DNA from: Siphonodentalium dalli
Lineage: Eukaryota > Mollusca > Scaphopoda > Gadilida > Siphonodentaliidae
Length of the DNA stretch: 64,000 nt
NCBI GenBank assembly: GCA_032622095.1
Contig: CP136069.1
Span: 184,005,122-184,069,121 of the forward strand
Direction: 5' to 3'
The translations under genes and the position numbers were made by a program. Of the stretch, positions 60,062-64,000 are shown one piece after another; within the stretch, counting starts at the first letter, position 1; the number at the start of each line of letters is the position of its first letter. The notes under the pieces are model-generated. The model made no database searches. It was not told the DNA's origin and saw only the letters and a program-made list of their open reading frames with translations.

Positions 60062-60140
60062 TAAATTTATTACAGATTTTCAAAATATCCTTAAGCAATT
60101 AACATACTCAAGGATATTTTGAAAATCTGTAATAAATTTA
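60062..60140. other. 31-bp perfect stem-loop
   Basis: The left arm 60062-60092 and right arm 60110-60140 are exact reverse complements over 31 bp, with a 17-base loop. It lies 7 bases after a copy of the GGTAACACCAATGAC motif. It could be a miRNA-like precursor, the collapsed ends of an inverted-repeat element, or an assembly-sensitive palindrome. Confidence 0.9.
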
Positions 60141-61045
60141 AAAAAAGATAAATAGTTGATGCCACCACGGTGACCACATAACTTTCCAAGCAATTACATT
60201 GAAATGTTCTACCAACCAGTGGTGTTTTCTTATCCTAGACAGATTCCTACCATCTTATTAAGAAGGATTATCAATATGGTAACACCAATGACACATATCA
60301 GTAACGGTGCAAAACAAGCAAAAATCTGAAAAATGATGTCTTGTCACATGTTTTTTTGTGATTTATTTCACAAAGAGCAGATTTTTGTGATAAATAAAAA
60401 TAATAAATATATATCATTTGCCATATATTTATCTTGACAATTTCTCATGAAATTAGGTTGGTATGACCAGTAGCATCAATAAAACTGGTATGTGGTTCCA
60501 ATACTAATTTTGGAATAAATTTGGTATCTCAATAAGTTCACTTATACATTTTTTAAATAACCCCCGATGATCCCACCATCACAAATAAATACAATTATTC
60601 CAGGTTATTAGTGTGCTATCTGACACGTGTTCATGTCAACCCAAGTTACACCATTTTGCACCTTTTTTTCAATGTTGACCCACATTCCTTGTCTACGATC
60701 GCTAGAGATTGTATTCCAAAAATATATACTCAAACAATATGGCGTTATGTAGCAGACTATGAAACTGAAGGCACCGCAATGCGCATGCTCTACGTTCTTA
60801 CACAATTGTGCGTAGAACGGCACTTGGTCAATGTAATTGTATGTAAAACTACACATTGCCATGTGTATTAACCGGGTTTAAACATTTGATGTGTAATCGG
60901 TCTATACATTAGTTGTAACAGTGTAATGCGGAGAATGTGATATATTTTTGCTATCATACATCGCAGCACCGTAGCGTCTGTGGGCAAGTCACTTTTCTCC
61001 ACCTACGATTTTCCCTACTTACGATTTTAATCGCAGCGTCAGCGG
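60141..61045. other. No supported gene
   Basis: AT-rich spacer. Overlapping opposite frames of 84-86 codons at 60608-60871 show no domain. Confidence 0.4.
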
Positions 61046-61049
61046 TGGC

Positions 61050-61960
61050 ACGAAAGCCTTGCGTCAGCTACCAACTAAAGAACCACGTCTTAAGGGTAAG
61101 TTGCTAAAAGCTGTGGATCCCGTTCAAAGGATTGGAAATTGATTTTCAAGACTTAAACTGAAGGATCATCATGTCAAAATTATGGATCCAGTACATCACA
61201 CCGATGGTATTGAGAAGCAGATAACAAAATTATATTTTCTCTGTTGAACACAAAAACACTACAAAAGGTTCATACAAATAAAATTGCAACCTACCAAACA
61301 TTCTTAGAACGCCACTGCCAAGTTCGCAGATATTCATTTCAAGTAAGGAAATGCGACAATGCATATTGTTGCTCGACACCCAAAATAATCTCTCCAGTGG
61401 CTGCCTGACCCTGTCCTCGACAGTTCGAAGAACCATTTTATTAGCTGTGAGGAAGCAATGGAACTTCCCGAAACAACCGATAAAGACATACGAAGCTACC
61501 TATATGACAACCGAAGAAAAAAATAAAATAAAACTCCGCCAAATGCTGTCCACATTCTTGAAGAAAATTCTCAACTTATTGGCATACCACTGTCCTCTCA
61601 GAACTCCCGCCTATCAACCGAATATTCAGAACTCCCGCCTATCAACCGAATGTTGTGAATGCAGAAAGCCTCGAGTAATGTATAGTAGAAATAGACAAAC
61701 AGAAAATGCATTTAATCTTAAGCATTTCTGAATTTGAATTTCATTGTGGTGACCCATTATTGGAGCCAGACCATTTCCTGTGCAAAACTGGTTGTAACCC
61801 GTCCATTTTCAACTTGTTTATCACCAATTGAAATACCCTACTATGCTGCAGACCTTGGTCGGACGGACCTCTGCGCATATAATGGATTGGCGGAGATTCA
61901 CCAAGACACTGACTTGAAAAAAACAATTCAAGACAGTTCCACCTATATGTGTAGATTGTA
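61050..61960 (+). pseudogene. C-terminal-like part of the dispersed transposase-like protein
   Basis: Plus-strand fragments in shifting frames: FSRLKLKDHHVKIMDPVHHT (about 61143-61210), RHCQVRRYSFQVRKCDNAYC (about 61308-61370), WLPDPVLDSSKNHFISCEEA (about 61398-61460), CCECRKPRVMYSRNRQ (about 61650-61700), HCGDPLLEPDHFLCKTGCNP (about 61742-61803) and EIPYYAADLGRTDLCAY (about 61830-61880). Cysteine-rich motifs in this order match the C-terminal half of the family whose N-terminal half lies at 45866-46700. Stops, shifts and a 28-bp tandem duplication (61599/61627) mark it as dead. The two pieces on one strand may be one copy split by later insertions. Confidence 0.5.
61599..61653 (+). repeat. 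28-bp tandem duplication
   Basis: CAGAACTCCCGCCTATCAAC starts at 61599 and 61627. The 28-bp shift puts the downstream coding phrase CCECRKP in a new frame, so the duplication itself is a disabling mutation. Confidence 0.9.
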
Positions 61961-62048
61961 TCTCTGGAGGATTGACAGCCATTACTCAGCGGCCCTATGG
62001 CAAATCAAACGAATCAAGAGTTTGCCGTGTTTGATATACTTGCTTTAA

Positions 62049-62519
62049 AGGTACTCAACCCGATAAAACTCCTCTCAATTACTATTTCAATGGCTTCGGG
62101 GGTCAAATATATTTGATTCGAGTCGAGGAAGTCACCCATCAAAGCTCAGATTTGTTAGATATCGATTTTAGAAATCTATTATTTTTCATTATCGGGAATA
62201 CTATCTGGCCCAGAACTCAAGTCAAAATTGCGTTAAAATTACCACTTGATTTTAGAGTTATCCATCCTTGTCTGTTTGAATAGATTTTGAGTACACATCC
62301 AGAGCAGATTACGGCAGTTATTAGTACTTATCTCGAGAATAATAACAAATTTCAAAAATCAATATCTAATAACTCTGAGCTTTGTTTGATGGGTTCCTCG
62401 ACTCGAATCAAATATTTTTTACCCCCAAAGCCAAAGCAATAGTAATATAGGACCCTCTGATCGGATTGTTGTTGTTGGAATCTGTTGAGATGGGGACCCT
62501 CTTTACGGGTTGAGTACCT
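62049..62519. mobile_element. 471-bp foldback MITE with TTAA target duplication
   Basis: Ends AGGTACTCAACCCG / CGGGTTGAGTACCT are flanked by TTAA (62045-62048 and 62520-62523). Much longer inverted homology extends inward: a segment around 62110-62170 (ATTCGAGTCGAGGAAG) pairs with one around 62350-62410 (TTCCTCGACTCGAAT). It has the same TTAA target class as the element at 30824, with a different sequence. No ORF. Confidence 0.88.
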
Positions 62520-64000
62520 TTAATATTTTGTTGTTGTGAATTCACACAATTTAAAACTTATTGACCCTTTGAATAATGTGAACTGCAAATTATTGGTTTT
62601 GGCTGCAGTATTTTGAATCCTAGAAATTTGAGCTAGATTTTGTTTTATAACATTCTCGATAATCGAAATACTATCAATTGATCGAAAGAAGTCATGCAAT
62701 GGAATAGTACTTTCAACGTCAGGTTTCCAGTGCTAAGTTTGCTCTATTTATACAAACGTGTTAAGTTAACGTTCACAATAATTTAAATTGCAGTATATAT
62801 AGCACTATTTAATATAAAGTATTAATAAATTCCGAAGTCAAGTTTTTGGAGTCGATACTAGTTCTGGTAAATGATCTCATTCGTGAGAAAATGTAATTTT
62901 ACTGGCCGCTGTAGTAAGCCACCTATACAAATACAAATTTCTATGAAATACCAATGAAATCGCTACTGGTACTACAGTAGATGTCCAGTCTTAAAGTGCC
63001 CATTTAATATTATATGCTTTATGGTGGATTATTTATATCTACATGTATTACCTTATGTGTAAGATTCACTTTTGTTGACATCTTGCTCAATATATACACG
63101 TGCGCTGTGTGAATTCCATTGTGACAGAGGTTACAATGTCGATTGACTACTTTATGGATATTTTTCTGATATCCAAATCAACCTGTCTATAAAAAATATT
63201 TTTGATATTTGCAAGTTATAAAACTCTTACGGCTGCCCATGACAAAGGTTTATTATTAAGACGTTTTGCACATTTAAAGATAGCCTGAAAATACTATCTC
63301 ATGTCTATCATAAATCACAAAACTATAACACAGACATATTGTTCAATATACACAACAGTTGCAGTCTGACTAAGTTTTGGGTGCACACTAAATTCTTAAA
63401 ATTGTCCAGCTGCATGCATGCACCAGACAGAAACCACTATGAGCATAAAAGGCTGATCTTACTATGTAGGAATAAAACAAACAATCAGATATATGTACCT
63501 GGGAAATTCACAAATTCATTGTGCGCCCAAAACTCAGGCAGATACAAGTTGCAATACATCTTGAACTAGAAATATGTGGTTCCAGAAATTACCTCAGTTG
63601 TGGGTACCTGGAAATGAATCCCCCAGCTTGACACGAAAGAAAATAATAGTTACAAGTATGTACTATTATATAACTGAGATCATTCCAAAATATTAGCATA
63701 CGAACACCAGGATCACACAACTGTACAATATTGTGTTGGACAAGATACTACTGTTCAATGGCAAATGTACACATGGCACATTTTTGTTGTGTGTCTGACT
63801 TTGTGCGTCAATTATCGGCCCCCACAATTACAACTAGTGATACCCATAACCCCCCCCCCCCCCATTGCCCATACGTCTCTGATAGTAAGGCATTTCAAGT
63901 TTCAGACAACGTTGGTTGCAACATTTTGTGCAAAAAAGGGATGTAGCGACAATCCCCATTTTTGGTCAATCATTTCGTTAGTTTAGATTTCAACATTTTG
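62520..64000. other. No recognised gene; short C run
   Basis: AT-rich sequence with a 14-C run at 63850-63863. Short frames (71-76 codons) have no recognisable features. Confidence 0.4.

Larger units (their letters stand above)
58966..60292. repeat. Cluster of a 15-bp motif GGTAACACCAATGAC
   Basis: Exact or near copies occur at 58966 (one mismatch), about 58984 (GGTAGCACCAATGAA), 59867, 59882, 60041 and 60278, with an inverted copy at 59846-59860. The copies are separated by 15 to several hundred bases. No clear element borders were found. Confidence 0.7.

Noticed and set aside
60608-60871. Overlapping opposite-strand ORFs of 84-86 codons
   Set aside because: Both are open by chance over the same stretch and neither has recognisable features.

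Overview
The window is repeat-dominated eukaryotic DNA, most probably from a marine invertebrate and best guessed as a mollusc. There are no bacterial operons. I see splice-site-flanked exon fragments, Helitron-like, hAT-like and TTAA-target elements, a Ty3/gypsy element, tRNA-derived repeats and long satellite arrays. The mollusc call is an inference from the style of the repeats, including a dispersed repeat near 44.1 kb of a kind I associate with bivalves. No complete conventional host gene is visible.

Layout. Positions 1-9312 hold two related macrosatellite families: type 1 with a 1735/1736-bp unit, and type 2 with units of about 1.73 or 1.94 kb. They are interrupted by a Helitron-like element at 7062-8617. 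A second such element lies at about 9410-11876. A very homogeneous type 1 array follows at 11877-22936 (6.4 units of exactly 1736 bp), and a third Helitron-like element lies at 22937-25402. The three elements share their 3' end (short palindrome, then CTAG, then host T). The two long copies also carry pairs of minus-strand tRNA-derived repeats.

From 25403 to about 40530 the sequence is a different, degenerate tandem repeat of roughly 0.7-kb subunits, organised as higher-order units of about 2.7 kb and later as a 2.2-kb duplication. Four copies of an RCC1-repeat exon, each with splice-like borders, lie on the minus strand (26.4, 29.1, 32.4 and 33.8 kb). Only the last keeps the reading frame expected for RCC1. 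A 654-bp TTAA-flanked MITE and a 1.2-kb insertion interrupt this region. Positions 40.5-45.8 kb are mostly featureless.

Positions 47115-57581 are a decayed Ty3/gypsy retrotransposon: a tRNA-Leu primer site, gag with a zinc knuckle, protease, reverse transcriptase, RNase H and integrase, all broken by stops and frameshifts, and a poly-G polypurine tract. A 1184-bp hAT-type MITE with a perfect 8-bp target duplication sits between gag and protease. Between pol and the 3' LTR lies an uninterrupted 246-codon ORF with two C2H2 zinc fingers, the longest open frame in the window and the most interesting gene-like feature. On either side of the retrotransposon, on the same strand, lie an N-terminal-like piece (45.87-46.70 kb) and a C-terminal-like piece (61.05-61.96 kb) of one dispersed, transposase-like invertebrate protein family. 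They may be the two halves of one disrupted copy. The right part also holds a cluster of a 15-bp motif, two strong hairpins and a 471-bp foldback MITE with TTAA target duplication.
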